46,724 nucleotides of DNA from a virus: the IMG/VR virus record IMGVR_UViG_3300034630_000004, positions 1-46,724 of that record; one strand, given 5' to 3'. Position numbers and translations under genes: made by a program. Below, in pieces: positions 32,585 through 39,928 of the stretch (position 1 is the first letter of the stretch; the number at the start of each line of letters is the position of its first letter). The notes beneath the pieces are model-generated. The model made no database searches. It worked only from the letters and a program-made list of their open reading frames with translations, and was not told the DNA's origin.

Positions 32585-33741
32585 GCCGCCCTCTTCTGCT
32601 CGAGCAGCACGTCATTCCAATCCGCCCTGGGCGGGGCATAGTCGATCGAGACCATGCGCCCCTGCTCGCGGAAGCGCCGGGCGGCGACCAGCAGGCGGGC
32701 ACGGGTTGCGATCGCATCGCTGTCGCCATCGCCCAGCAGGATGATCTGCTCCACTTCGGCGGGCAGGATGATTCCGGGCTTGTCGGGATCAGGCACGCAG
32801 TTGGGGACGGTGCCGCGGCCGGACGGATGTTTGACTGACGCCGTGCAGCCTCCGGAGAGGTTGCCGAGCGAGACGGCCGATATCACGCCCAGATCATCCG
32901 GGCCCCGGCCCTGCTGATACCAGGAGAGGCAGGTTTCGATGCCCTCCCCGATCGCCATGACGCGGCGGACGGGCCCGAGCCGAATGGCGCTGCCCATCAC
33001 GGTACCGAACGACTTCTTCGCCTTGTTTTGACTGGCATCGCCGGGCGGCTTCAGCTTCGCCGGCTCGTTCGGGTCAAGGTAGGTGCGATGGATGCCAGTG
33101 ATCTCGCCGGCAGCGTTCCGGATCGCAGCGATCATGCAAGGGAAGACGCCGAGGCCGGTTTCGTCTTCAGCATCCCGGTCTGGATAACCGCGATACTCCA
33201 GCCCGGCCGCAAAGCGGAGGTCCGCGACAAGTTCGAGCGGCGGGACGATTCCGCGACGACGCAGGTATTCCATTGCCTGAGTGCCGACGATGGGCATCGA
33301 GTCATTGAAGATCCGCGCCGCGCGATCGGCGCTGCGTTCCTGCTTCTGCTGCTCGGCGACCTGGCGCGCTAGCTCCTGATCCTTGCGCTCCTCCATGCGT
33401 TCGCGAAGGATCTGCGGATCAATCGGCCGCGACTGGCTTTCGCGCCGAGGAGCCGGGCAGCCGTTGATGATCTCGACAGCTTCGAAGAAGGGCGTATCGG
33501 CGCTCGGGTTGGCCGCATGCTCGACCATTTTGATCACGTCGCCGCCAACGGCTCCGCGGCAGTTGAAGACCTGCTCGATCGCGTTGACGGCAAAGCGGTC
33601 GGTGCCGTTGCACCGCGGACATGGCCCAACCCACTCGGAGCCGGAGCGCTTTAGCTGGGCACCGATCTGCGTCGCGATCTCGAGGATGTCGGCGGAGCGA
33701 GCCTGGTCGATCCAGGCCTCGATATCGGGATCATGGCTCAT
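32581..33741 (-). CDS. DNA primase with zinc finger and Toprim domain
   Basis: 386 aa. The zinc-binding motif has C41-P-R-C44 and C61-R-G-A (CHC2-like). A Toprim domain lies around residues 260-350, with E267 in A-I-G-E-G-I-E-T and the acidic pair D338/D340 in L-L-G-D-G-D-S-D. A helical linker lies at about 105-145. It lacks its own helicase domain, which is supplied by the RepA-like protein downstream. Start overlaps the HTH gene by 4 bases. Confidence 0.87.
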   Translation of the reverse strand: MSHDPDIEAWIDQARSADILEIATQIGAQLKRSGSEWVGPCPRCNGTDRFAVNAIEQVFNCRGAVGGDVIKMVEHAANPSADTPFFEAVEIINGCPAPRRESQSRPIDPQILRERMEERKDQELARQVAEQQKQERSADRAARIFNDSMPIVGTQAMEYLRRRGIVPPLELVADLRFAAGLEYRGYPDRDAEDETGLGVFPCMIAAIRNAAGEITGIHRTYLDPNEPAKLKPPGDASQNKAKKSFGTVMGSAIRLGPVRRVMAIGEGIETCLSWYQQGRGPDDLGVISAVSLGNLSGGCTASVKHPSGRGTVPNCVPDPDKPGIILPAEVEQIILLGDGDSDAIATRARLLVAARRFREQGRMVSIDYAPPRADWNDVLLEQKRAA

Positions 33742-34085
33742 GCCCGGGTCTCCGAACGTAGCGCGAGCTTGCCGAGGCGGCGCCGAGCATGGTCGACGCC
33801 ATCATCGGCGACGACGCGGAGCATCCGCTCGATCATGGTGGCCGGACTGACGCCGGCTTCGCGCGCAAGCTGCTGGATCAAGCGCGCCCGGCGGTCGGTG
33901 ACGTAGAGCCCAAAGTGACGGCTGCCCGAACGAGCGAGCGGAATTTCAAAACGCTGTGCGATCAGGCAGACGCGCTGCCGGCTGATGCCGAGAATCTCGG
34001 CAATCTCCCGGCTGGATTTGCCCTCGCGGGCAAGCAGACCGATCTGCGTGGCGCGGGTTCGCGCGCCGACGATCATCTTGTTCAT
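33738..34085 (-). CDS. HTH DNA-binding protein
   Basis: 115 aa from ATG 34085. A helix-turn-helix (G-K-S-S-R-E-I-A-E-I-L-G-I-S-R-Q-R-V) occupies about residues 22-40, in the style of sigma-70 region 4 or transposase HTHs. The C-terminal part (A-R-L-I-Q-Q-L-A-R-E-A-G-V-S-P-A-T-M-I-E) may hold a second helical DNA-binding unit. Overlaps both neighbours by 4 bases. Likely a regulator or origin-binding protein; target unknown. Confidence 0.72.
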   Translation of the reverse strand: MNKMIVGARTRATQIGLLAREGKSSREIAEILGISRQRVCLIAQRFEIPLARSGSRHFGLYVTDRRARLIQQLAREAGVSPATMIERMLRVVADDGVDHARRRLGKLALRSETRA

Positions 34086-34408
34086 GCCGCCTCCTCCTGC
34101 GGGAGCCCGCGGTCGATCTGTTGAAACGTCTGCTTGCCAGCTGTAACGGCGGCGATGATCGCGTTGACCGGTGCCCGACCGGCTGCGGCAGATTTCTCGC
34201 CGTCGAGTCGGATCGCGCTCAGCATGTCTGCAGCAGCGGCCAACAGTGCGGCACGGCGCATGTTGTCGAGCTCGATCGCCTGGCCGCGAGTGGCCGCGAT
34301 CTCCTCGCGCCTGCGGATTGTCACCGCCTCCTGCTCGACCGCATCGATGCAGGCGGCCATGAACTCGCCGCCGCGCAGGGTCTGGACATCGCGGAGTGCG
34401 TCGATCAT
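34082..34408 (-). CDS. Unknown helical early protein
   Basis: 108 aa from ATG 34408. Ala- and Arg-rich, almost entirely helical (E-E-I-A-A-T-R-G-Q-A-I-E-L, A-A-L-L-A-A-A-A-D-M-L). Coupled by 4-base overlaps to the resolvase and HTH genes. Not recognised. Confidence 0.62.
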   Translation of the reverse strand: MIDALRDVQTLRGGEFMAACIDAVEQEAVTIRRREEIAATRGQAIELDNMRRAALLAAAADMLSAIRLDGEKSAAAGRAPVNAIIAAVTAGKQTFQQIDRGLPQEEAA

Positions 34409-35007
34409 GCGAGCGCCTCCCGTCCCGCCATGGCCGAGTCCATCTGGCTGATGATCTTCTGCTGCTGCATGGGGGTGACCAGCATGGCCGCGCGCGGAGC
34501 AACCTGCAGGGCGGCCCAGTACCAAACGGCCGCAGCGTCGGCTTCGTCGCCGTTCTTGGCCGGCCAGCCAAGGAGATCGCAAAGCGCTCGTGCGTGCTTC
34601 TTCGGGTTTTGCGGCCTCCCCTTACCAAGGAAGGCCTTTCGAGCTGTCTGGACGTTCGCCGTGCGTGTCGGGATGTGCCGCATACCGCCGACGAACTCGA
34701 CAACGCCGATCATCTTGGACAGCGTGATCGTGGTCTGCGGATTGGAGGTCATGCGGACCTTGCCGCGTTCCTCGTCGTATTCGCCCACGAAGGCGCCCGG
34801 ATTGATCCCGGCCTCGAAATAGAGCCAGTCCGGCTTCTCCACCTTGGTCCAGTCGATCAGCCAGTGACCGAGCTTCATCATGGCCGCGGTGTTATCGATG
34901 TCGGCGCCCTTGATCGAAAGGAAGCGCGGCGCCTCGCCGACGCGCCCGTAGGCCACGCCGGTGTTCGACTTGCTGATGTCGAGTGCGAGTATCAGGGGCG
35001 CGGTCAT
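34405..35007 (-). CDS. RuvC-like Holliday junction resolvase
   Basis: 200 aa from ATG 35007. RNase H-fold acidic residues line up as D10 (I-L-A-L-D-I-S-K-S-N-T-G), E65 (L-Y-F-E-A-G) and D154/D157 (N-G-D-E-A-D-A-A-A), the RuvC-type catalytic set. It would cut branched DNA made by recombination and replication before packaging. Length slightly above bacterial RuvC. Start overlaps the 28-aa peptide gene (ATGA). Confidence 0.82.
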   Translation of the reverse strand: MTAPLILALDISKSNTGVAYGRVGEAPRFLSIKGADIDNTAAMMKLGHWLIDWTKVEKPDWLYFEAGINPGAFVGEYDEERGKVRMTSNPQTTITLSKMIGVVEFVGGMRHIPTRTANVQTARKAFLGKGRPQNPKKHARALCDLLGWPAKNGDEADAAAVWYWAALQVAPRAAMLVTPMQQQKIISQMDSAMAGREALA

Positions 35008-35090
35008 GCGAGCACCCATCGTGCGGCTGATATGATCCCCGCCCACAGCACAAGCGAGATCGGCGCTCCGTAGAAGAGACCGCGCAGCAT
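35004..35090 (-). CDS. 28-residue membrane micropeptide
   Basis: 28 codons: basic N-terminus (M-L-R-G-L-F-Y-G) and one hydrophobic segment (I-S-L-V-L-W-A-G-I-I). Its ATG overlaps the stop of the upstream gene (TGATG) and its stop overlaps the resolvase ATG (ATGA). GGAGA lies at proper distance before it. The exact double coupling favours a real gene over chance. Function unknown; a small membrane effector is possible. Confidence 0.55.
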   Translation of the reverse strand: MLRGLFYGAPISLVLWAGIISAARWVLA

Positions 35091-36094
35091 CAAGCGGTCT
35101 CCTGCAAGCGGATTCGAAATCCGATCTGGGGTACCTCAATCAAATCGACTCCGATGCCCGAGAGCCCGGCCCTGATGCCGGTCAGTCGCGTGCGGAAGGC
35201 ATCGGCGCCCGGCCAGGGCCCGGCCTTGAGAAGGACATCGAGACCGAACAGCCCATCTGCGTTCATGCGGGCGATGGTTCGCGCGACAGGCGCGGTCGCC
35301 TGCCAGTCGCCCTTGGGCCCACGGATGATGTGAGCGTGCGTGTCGATCGCGACGATTCCCATCGCATCGAAAAGGGCGGCCGAAGGCGTGCTTTCCGGTT
35401 GCGGTTGTTGCAGCGGCGTCGGCAACGTCGCGTCCGCCGCCGGCAAGGGATCGACGGGCGCTAGCACGCCCTCCCCCTCGCCGGCCGGCGCGACGAATTG
35501 ACCGGATTGCGTGGGGACATGCCGAACGTCGCCCCCGCCCACGCATGCATCCGGTCCTTGTTCCAGACTTTCACTGGCCGCCGCTTCGCTCTGCGCTGCG
35601 GGGAGACTGCCGGGGGCGACGATCTCCGTGTCTTTCGGGTCGAGAAGCGCATAGAGCGCAGGCTCGCGCCCACCTTTGGCGCCACGACGCTGCGGCGCGA
35701 TGGCTTGCATGCGAACGCGGCGAGTGACGCCGGCTCGCTCCAGGTCGGCGTTAGTGTCTCTGATCTGGGCCTTCGTGCCGGCAACGGTCGGCGAAACACC
35801 GGCCCGCGCCATCGCATCCAGTGTCTGCGGGGCGGCCATAACGGACGCCAGCAGATTGGCTCGGCGCTGGGTGGTGTGCACCTCGATGCCATCGATCTCG
35901 ACGACGGCGCCGGGGCGCGCGGCCGTGTCAGTGAGGCGGCGCGGCGTTCGGGCAGGTGCCGGCCCGCTGCTCAAGAAGGGATCGGGCGCGCTCTGGTCGA
36001 GCATGCCAAGGAGGATGTGCACGAGCCGATCCGTTGCGCGCTGCTGGTCCTGAATCGCGCGGAGGAGCTCGTAGGGGCTGGGCTGAATGGTCAT
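35090..36094 (-). CDS. Unknown early protein with possible winged-helix domain
   Basis: 334 aa. The segment at about 72-125 (T-T-Q-R-R-A-N-L-L-A-S-V-M then T-K-A-Q-I-R-D-T-N-A-D-L-E-R-A-G) reads like a winged helix. A Pro/Ala/Gln-rich linker spans 155-235, and the C-terminal part (about 240-334) forms a second folded region. Two domains with a flexible linker and an operon with primase and helicase would fit a replication initiator or regulator that could bind the iterons, but this is inference. Confidence 0.62.
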   Translation of the reverse strand: MTIQPSPYELLRAIQDQQRATDRLVHILLGMLDQSAPDPFLSSGPAPARTPRRLTDTAARPGAVVEIDGIEVHTTQRRANLLASVMAAPQTLDAMARAGVSPTVAGTKAQIRDTNADLERAGVTRRVRMQAIAPQRRGAKGGREPALYALLDPKDTEIVAPGSLPAAQSEAAASESLEQGPDACVGGGDVRHVPTQSGQFVAPAGEGEGVLAPVDPLPAADATLPTPLQQPQPESTPSAALFDAMGIVAIDTHAHIIRGPKGDWQATAPVARTIARMNADGLFGLDVLLKAGPWPGADAFRTRLTGIRAGLSGIGVDLIEVPQIGFRIRLQETA

Positions 36095-36276
36095 CGGGCA
36101 TCGGCCTCCCGGTCACGGATCAGCTTCTGCCGCGCGTTTTCCTTCTCGATCTGGATGTCGAGGATCGACATGGAGTGGAGCGTTTCGATCGACAGCATCC
36201 CCCCGCCCTTCGTCTCATCGATCCGGAGATTGCGCATCACGCGGCGCGCCGCCGTGTGGAGGGTTTCCTCGCTCAT
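36091..36276 (-). CDS. Small early protein
   Basis: 61 aa from ATG 36276. Helical, with charged C-terminus (E-K-E-N-A-R-Q-K-L-I-R-D-R-E). Overlaps both neighbours by 4 bases. Not recognised. Confidence 0.6.
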   Translation of the reverse strand: MSEETLHTAARRVMRNLRIDETKGGGMLSIETLHSMSILDIQIEKENARQKLIRDREADAR

Positions 36277-36851
36277 GCCGCGCTCCTGAGGTTGCGATCC
36301 TTGAATTCCCGCAGGGCCGGAGGGGCGTAGACGATCCGCACGCAGGCAGGGCAATAAGACGTGCCCATCGCGACGGCCGCGCCGCAGACGCGCTTGTCGT
36401 GGATCGAGGCGGCGTCCCAGCCTGGCATCGGCATCGCGCACTGGAACCGGCCGCGCTCCATGAAGAGAACGCCGGCATCGGAGTCCGGGCGGGAGGCCGC
36501 GACCGTCTCGTCGAACCTGCCAAGCGCCCTGTCTGCGATCCCCTGGAAGACCTCGCGACGCTTCTCCGGATCCTTTGGAAGTCCGCCGGCCGGCATCAAT
36601 CGCGCTTGCTTCGGCGCCCGCGGGAGGCGCTCTGGCTTGGGTGCCTTGGGTTTCGGGATGCTCGCGGCCTTGCTCTCGCGCTTCGCGACCGGGATCCGCT
36701 CCATGCCGAGCCGATGAGCCTTGCCAATCACGGCACTGCGCGAGGGGCAGCCGATCGCGAGAGCCACTTCGGTGAAGGACTTGCCTCCCGCGCGCAGTCG
36801 CTTCATCGCGGCGACCGCTTCATCGGTCCATTGGAACTTGGCGGCAGGCAT
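36273..36851 (-). CDS. GcrA-like transcription regulator
   Basis: 192 aa. The first 50 residues (F-Q-W-T-D-E-A-V-A-A-M-K-R-L, then S-F-T-E-V-A-L-A-I-G, then S-R-S-A-V-I-G-K-A-H-R-L-G) are the GcrA DNA-binding domain. A Lys/Pro-rich linker follows. The C-terminus (C-A-M-P-M, C-G-A-A-V-A-M-G-T-S-Y-C-P-A-C) resembles GcrA's sigma-contacting end. In alphaproteobacteria GcrA binds the housekeeping sigma factor and prefers promoters with CcrM-methylated GANTC. A phage copy could redirect that machinery. It is longer than a minimal HTH and shows no defect. Confidence 0.87.
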   Translation of the reverse strand: MPAAKFQWTDEAVAAMKRLRAGGKSFTEVALAIGCPSRSAVIGKAHRLGMERIPVAKRESKAASIPKPKAPKPERLPRAPKQARLMPAGGLPKDPEKRREVFQGIADRALGRFDETVAASRPDSDAGVLFMERGRFQCAMPMPGWDAASIHDKRVCGAAVAMGTSYCPACVRIVYAPPALREFKDRNLRSAA

Positions 36852-37045
36852 CAGACCTGCCTCCGACGAGCGTCATGCTCCGGATCGAACCGCGGGCGCG
36901 GTAAAAATTCGTCGTGTTCATCGACGAGGCCCGGCACCTCGACATGGGTCAGCATCCGGTAGAGACCGAAAAAGATCAGCCCGCCGATCGCCAGGAAGAT
37001 CACGGCGCCCGGATCGGGAACGAGGTCGACGAGGAACTGCCGCAT
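36851..37045 (-). CDS. Small membrane protein
   Basis: 64 aa with one membrane segment at about residues 13-32 (A-V-I-F-L-A-I-G-G-L-I-F-F-G-L) and an acidic then basic C-terminal tail (E-H-D-E-F, D-A-R-R-R). Its stop shares a base with the GcrA-like gene start. Not recognised. Confidence 0.6.
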   Translation of the reverse strand: MRQFLVDLVPDPGAVIFLAIGGLIFFGLYRMLTHVEVPGLVDEHDEFLPRPRFDPEHDARRRQV

Positions 37046-37055
37046 CGCGCCCTCC

Positions 37056-37484
37056 TCAGTTCAGCGGCGCAATGCCGCCGCGCAGCGCGGCAGCGTTGGC
37101 CTTGCCTGCGGCTCCATCCTCGTCGTCATCGTCGGTGAGGCTGTCGATCGCGTCTGAACGCTTGAGGGCTGCTTCGCCCAACGGCAAATCCGAGATCATG
37201 CCGAGGGCATGCTTGATCTGATCGAGCGTCTCCTGCTGGTCCTCCTCGAGCTCCTCGCGGAGGTTCTCGATCTGGACCAGGAGGCGGCGCTCCTTGATGA
37301 CCGTCTTCAATTCCTTCCGAGGAATTCCGGCGTCCTTCGCTCGATCGAAGACCTCGGTGATCAACTCCTGGACGCTCTTTACGCGCTGCGCGTGCTCGCC
37401 CTTGTAGGAGGCGATCGTCTCGTGGTGCCGCTCGATGTCGGTCACAAAGCGCTTCAGGACTGCGGAGTCGAATCCATTGCTCAT
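37056..37484 (-). CDS. GapR-like nucleoid protein (DUF2312 type)
   Basis: 142 aa from ATG 37484. Residues about 12-105 hold the GapR-type coiled coil and basic helix: a V-T-D-I-E-R-H-H-E-T-I start, A-K-D-A-G-I-P-R-K-E-L-K-T-V-I in the middle, and A-L-G-M-I-S-D-L-P-L-G-E-A-A-L at the end. GapR of alphaproteobacteria clamps over-wound DNA and assists type II topoisomerases at replication forks. The phage copy has an added acidic tail (T-D-D-D-D-E-D). In this operon it may serve phage replication. Assignment from pattern, not search. Confidence 0.75.
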   Translation of the reverse strand: MSNGFDSAVLKRFVTDIERHHETIASYKGEHAQRVKSVQELITEVFDRAKDAGIPRKELKTVIKERRLLVQIENLREELEEDQQETLDQIKHALGMISDLPLGEAALKRSDAIDSLTDDDDEDGAAGKANAAALRGGIAPLN

Positions 37485-37485
37485 G

Positions 37486-37950
37486 TCAGGCGATCCTCTT
37501 GGCTCGGATGGCAGCACACGCCTGCCGGGCGTGCTCAACGGCGCGCGCGGCATCGCGAAGTTCGTTCTCGATGAGAGTGGCGTCGGTCGGGCTGATGCCG
37601 TCTGCGACGAGTTCGGCGTACGTCTTGGCGAGCTGCGTTGCCTCGCCCATCACGCCGCTGATCGACGCGTGGACGCAGAGGGCCTTGCCGGCCACCTGCT
37701 CCTGGGGCGCGATGTCGAAGCCGAGCATTGCCGCCATCGCCTGCGTCACAATCGGCTTGCCGACGAACGCCTCGAGCTTCGAAAGCTGGAAGACGTTCAT
37801 GAATGCCTCGGGCGGATCGACATGCATCCGGCCCAGCTGAGCCTTCTTCAAGCCAATGGCACCGGCAGCCTCTCCGCACCCGCCGGCTTCCGCGATCAGT
37901 TCGCGAAGCGCGGCGTGGATCCGTTTCTCCCTGGGCGTCATCTCAGTCAT
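37486..37950 (-). CDS. CII-like phage regulatory protein
   Basis: 154 aa (alternative start at 37941). The N-terminal half (L-R-E-L-I-A-E-A-G-G-C-G-E-A-A-G-A-I-G-L-K-K-A-Q-L) looks like the helix-turn-helix of the Phage_CP76/CII-like regulator family, followed by a helical segment (Q-L-S-K-L-E-A-F-V-G-K-P) typical of that family. Its place directly after Cro in the leftward operon supports a lysis-lysogeny role. The target is unknown. Confidence 0.7.
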   Translation of the reverse strand: MTEMTPREKRIHAALRELIAEAGGCGEAAGAIGLKKAQLGRMHVDPPEAFMNVFQLSKLEAFVGKPIVTQAMAAMLGFDIAPQEQVAGKALCVHASISGVMGEATQLAKTYAELVADGISPTDATLIENELRDAARAVEHARQACAAIRAKRIA

Positions 37951-38072
37951 GGGCGGGCTTTCGAATGGGGAGACGGAAGCGGTGAAAATCTCGGTGCGTG
38001 CCCTGCCCGCCTGGCCCTATCTCTCGGGCAGTGAGTTGCGTGGCGTTGCGTTCGGGGGGCGAGTTGGGATCA

Positions 38073-38315
38073 TCAGGCGGCCTCATCGGCGCCGCGATCA
38101 CGGCCCTTCGCCCGGGCGTGGATCAGAGCGAGCGTCTCGAACGAGATGTCATCTCGGCCGGAGGCTCTCGCGGCTTCCACAAGCTCGGCCCAGTACTCGG
38201 GTGGGATCGACCCCCGCCTCTTCATTTCGGATGCGGTAGAGCCACCAATCGAAAGAGCTCGGCTGACCGCAGCGGGCCCACCCAACGCGTCGAAAATGTC
38301 TGGAACAGATCGCAT
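38073..38315 (-). CDS. Cro-like repressor
   Basis: 80 aa from ATG 38315. One HTH: I-F-D-A-L-G-G-P-A-A-V-S-R-A-L-S-I-G-G-S-T-A-S-E-M-K-R, in the YdaS/Cro-type style, then the usual I-P-P-E-Y-W. It is divergent from the CI-type repressor with a short shared control region, as in lambda. A start five codons earlier would fall inside the promoter. No ribosome site precedes the ATG, so the mRNA may be leaderless. Confidence 0.78.
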   Translation of the reverse strand: MRSVPDIFDALGGPAAVSRALSIGGSTASEMKRRGSIPPEYWAELVEAARASGRDDISFETLALIHARAKGRDRGADEAA

Positions 38316-38322
38316 GCTGCAG

Positions 38323-38352
38323 ATGTACACGGATCGTGTTGATCATGTCAAC
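38323..38352 (-). promoter_or_regulatory. Candidate promoter for Cro and the leftward early operon
   Basis: A consensus -35 (TTGACA, minus strand 38352-38347) sits in the middle of the 18-bp palindrome, followed after 18 bases by TACATC (38328-38323), a weak -10. The start of transcription would then fall almost on the cro ATG. Repressor on the palindrome would cover the -35. Confidence 0.45.
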
Positions 38353-38358
38353 ATGATC
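38341..38358. promoter_or_regulatory. Operator palindrome 1
   Basis: GATCATGTCAACATGATC: 8-bp perfect arms around a CA centre. It overlaps the leftward promoter -35. A related core (ATGTTGACAT) recurs at 40319-40328 at the rightward promoter, so it is probably the binding site of the CI-type repressor or Cro. Confidence 0.65.
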
Positions 38359-38363
38359 TCTGT

Positions 38364-38378
38364 TCACACAACGTGTGA
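38364..38378. promoter_or_regulatory. Operator palindrome 2
   Basis: TCACACAACGTGTGA, a perfect 15-bp palindrome with a single-base centre. It lies 11 bases before the repressor ATG and touches a -10-like GATAAC (38377-38382), so it probably controls repressor expression. It differs in sequence from operator 1 and may bind another protein. Confidence 0.55.
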
Positions 38379-38388
38379 TAACCTGCCC

Positions 38389-39162
38389 ATGGAAGAGATG
38401 GGCAGCAGATTGCGCAAGGCGCGCGCCAAAGCGGGCTTCAAGTCAGCGCGCAGCGCGGCCGTGCGCTTTGGGTGGACTGTGTCCACTTATGGCGCACACG
38501 AGAACGGCCAAAACGAGTTCGGACCCGATGCGGCGATCGAGTATGCGAACGCATTCAAGACGACCCCCGGATGGCTCCTCACCGGGCAAGGGATTGAGTC
38601 TTTACCGTTCGATCTACCGCCCCTGGGATCCCCCCGGCGCACCGAGGCTGACGCACCTGTCGGCGCACAACCATCCCCCAACCCGCCACCTCAGACTGAA
38701 CCAAATGTCGTTATGGAGGGGCCCGCTCGCGAGCCTTGGGTGCCTCGCATCAGGGATGTGGAGGAGCTCGGTCTCGGGATAGCCAGCATCGAAGGCGACG
38801 AGAGCGCGTTCGAATTCAACGGCCAGGTGATCGATCGCGTCGTGCGGCCGCCGGGACTCGTAGATCGCAAGGGCGTATTCGCGTTGCGCGTGGCCAATCA
38901 CTCGATGTGGCCGAAGTTCCGCGATGGCGAGCGAATCTACGTCGACACCAAGCGACCAGCCATCGAAGACTTCGTCGTCATCGAACTCCACCCAAGCGAC
39001 GAGGGCCGCCCGGGCAAGGCCTACGTCAAGATGCTCGTCGGCCGCGACGCCAGGAAGATCAGGGTTCAGCAGTTCAATCCCGAAGGCTTCCTCGAGTTCG
39101 GACACGACGAGATTTTGCGGACCTTCAGGGTCATACCGACCGAAGAGCTTTGGGGCGGATGA
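38389..39162 (+). CDS. CI/LexA-type phage repressor with peptidase domain
   Basis: 257 aa from ATG 38389 (alternatives 38353 and 38398). Residues about 4-60 are an HTH (L-R-K-A-R-A-K-A-G-F-K-S-A, G-W-T-V-S-T-Y-G-A-H-E-N-G). A Pro-rich linker follows, then an S24-type peptidase domain: the catalytic Ser is in A-N-H-S-M-W-P-K-F and the general-base Lys in G-K-A-Y-V-K-M-L-V. It should maintain lysogeny and be inactivated by RecA-stimulated self-cleavage. No ribosome site is visible, and the -10-like GATAAC seven bases before the ATG suggests a leaderless mRNA. Confidence 0.87.
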   Translation: MEEMGSRLRKARAKAGFKSARSAAVRFGWTVSTYGAHENGQNEFGPDAAIEYANAFKTTPGWLLTGQGIESLPFDLPPLGSPRRTEADAPVGAQPSPNPPPQTEPNVVMEGPAREPWVPRIRDVEELGLGIASIEGDESAFEFNGQVIDRVVRPPGLVDRKGVFALRVANHSMWPKFRDGERIYVDTKRPAIEDFVVIELHPSDEGRPGKAYVKMLVGRDARKIRVQQFNPEGFLEFGHDEILRTFRVIPTEELWGG

Positions 39163-39218
39163 AGATCGACAACGGATGGATCGCTCCGGTCCGCATGATT
39201 GCCAAGGTGACCCAATGA
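39159..39218 (+). CDS. Possible 19-residue coupled peptide
   Basis: 19 codons (M-K-I-D-N-G-W-I). Its ATG overlaps the repressor stop (ATGA) and its stop overlaps the next gene's ATG (ATGA). Double coupling in an operon argues for translation, perhaps just to carry ribosomes forward. The peptide itself is not recognised. Confidence 0.3.
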   Translation: MKIDNGWIAPVRMIAKVTQ

Positions 39219-39430
39219 GCAACGATGTAACTCGGTTCGTTGATGCCAAGAAGCTCGACCAACCGTGCAAGCTTTGTAGGAACCCCAATTGGGAGGTAAT
39301 TTATTCCGAGCCGGGCCCTTACGACCACCAAATAAACTCCCGCCAATTCTTCTCCATGACCTGCACCAACTGCGGACTGACTAACCTTCACGACGTTTCA
39401 GTCGTCGCGAAATGGGCGAGGAAGAAGTAA
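39215..39430 (+). CDS. Small zinc-ribbon protein in the lysogeny operon
   Basis: 71 aa. Two CxxC pairs (C-K-L-C at 18-21 and C-T-N-C at 50-53) fit a zinc ribbon. Follows the repressor in the same direction with overlapping starts, so it is probably expressed in the lysogen. Function unknown. Confidence 0.65.
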   Translation: MSNDVTRFVDAKKLDQPCKLCRNPNWEVIYSEPGPYDHQINSRQFFSMTCTNCGLTNLHDVSVVAKWARKK

Positions 39431-39723
39431 TGGGTCTCGAATTTCAGTTGATCCAAGGGGGCAAGCAGGACACCGGCGGGCGCGCGCCCACCTTGAAAGG
39501 AGGAGGCGGCGGTGGCACATCTGGAGACATGGAAGCGCGCGTATCAGGAATAGAGAAGCGGCTCGACAAGATCGACACCAAGCTCGACGCTCTCGGCAAA
39601 GATGTCGCAGAAGTCAAAGGCCGCATTTCAGCAATGCCAACGACGTGGCAGCTCCTCGGGATGATCCTCGCGATCATGGGAGCCAGCTTCGCGATTATCC
39701 GTTTCGGGCTCGGCAAAATCTGA
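39430..39723 (+). CDS. Coiled-coil membrane protein (XhlA-like topology)
   Basis: 97 aa from ATG 39430, which shares a base with the upstream stop. A Gly-rich stretch is followed by a heptad coil (V-S-G-I-E-K-R-L-D-K-I-D-T-K-L-D-A-L) and one C-terminal membrane span (L-L-G-M-I-L-A-I-M-G-A-S-F-A-I-I). Topology is like hemolysin XhlA and some superinfection-exclusion proteins. As part of the repressor operon, an exclusion or envelope role in the lysogen is a reasonable guess. Confidence 0.65.
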   Translation: MGLEFQLIQGGKQDTGGRAPTLKGGGGGGTSGDMEARVSGIEKRLDKIDTKLDALGKDVAEVKGRISAMPTTWQLLGMILAIMGASFAIIRFGLGKI

Positions 39724-39732
39724 GGCTCGGCA

Positions 39733-39757
39733 CGCGCGCGTAGCCTAACCGCGCGCG
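39733..39757 (+). terminator. GC hairpin after the lysogeny operon
   Basis: CGCGCGCG, 9-base loop, CGCGCGCG, starting 10 bases after the stop. A strong stem but no T-run follows, so termination is possible but not certain. Confidence 0.35.
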
Positions 39758-39863
39758 CAGGATTCGCGCGACACGCTCCCGCGCGAGGTAGGTATATAAC
39801 CTATATCCAGTTCATAGACCTGTCCGCGACGCTTCCGGACGATCCTGGCCGTGACCGTGGAGA

Positions 39864-39882
39864 GGGGCGCCCATAGCGCCCC
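39864..39882. other. Hairpin between lysogeny operon and zinc-ribbon gene
   Basis: GGGGCGC, CCATA, GCGCCCC: seven perfect pairs. It lies between the converging ends of the lysogeny operon and the minus-strand zinc-ribbon gene and could act in either direction. No T-run. Confidence 0.4.
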
Positions 39883-39928
39883 CTCGTCCCGTCGAGCCAG
39901 ACTCAAGGCTAACGACGAATCTCCAGCG

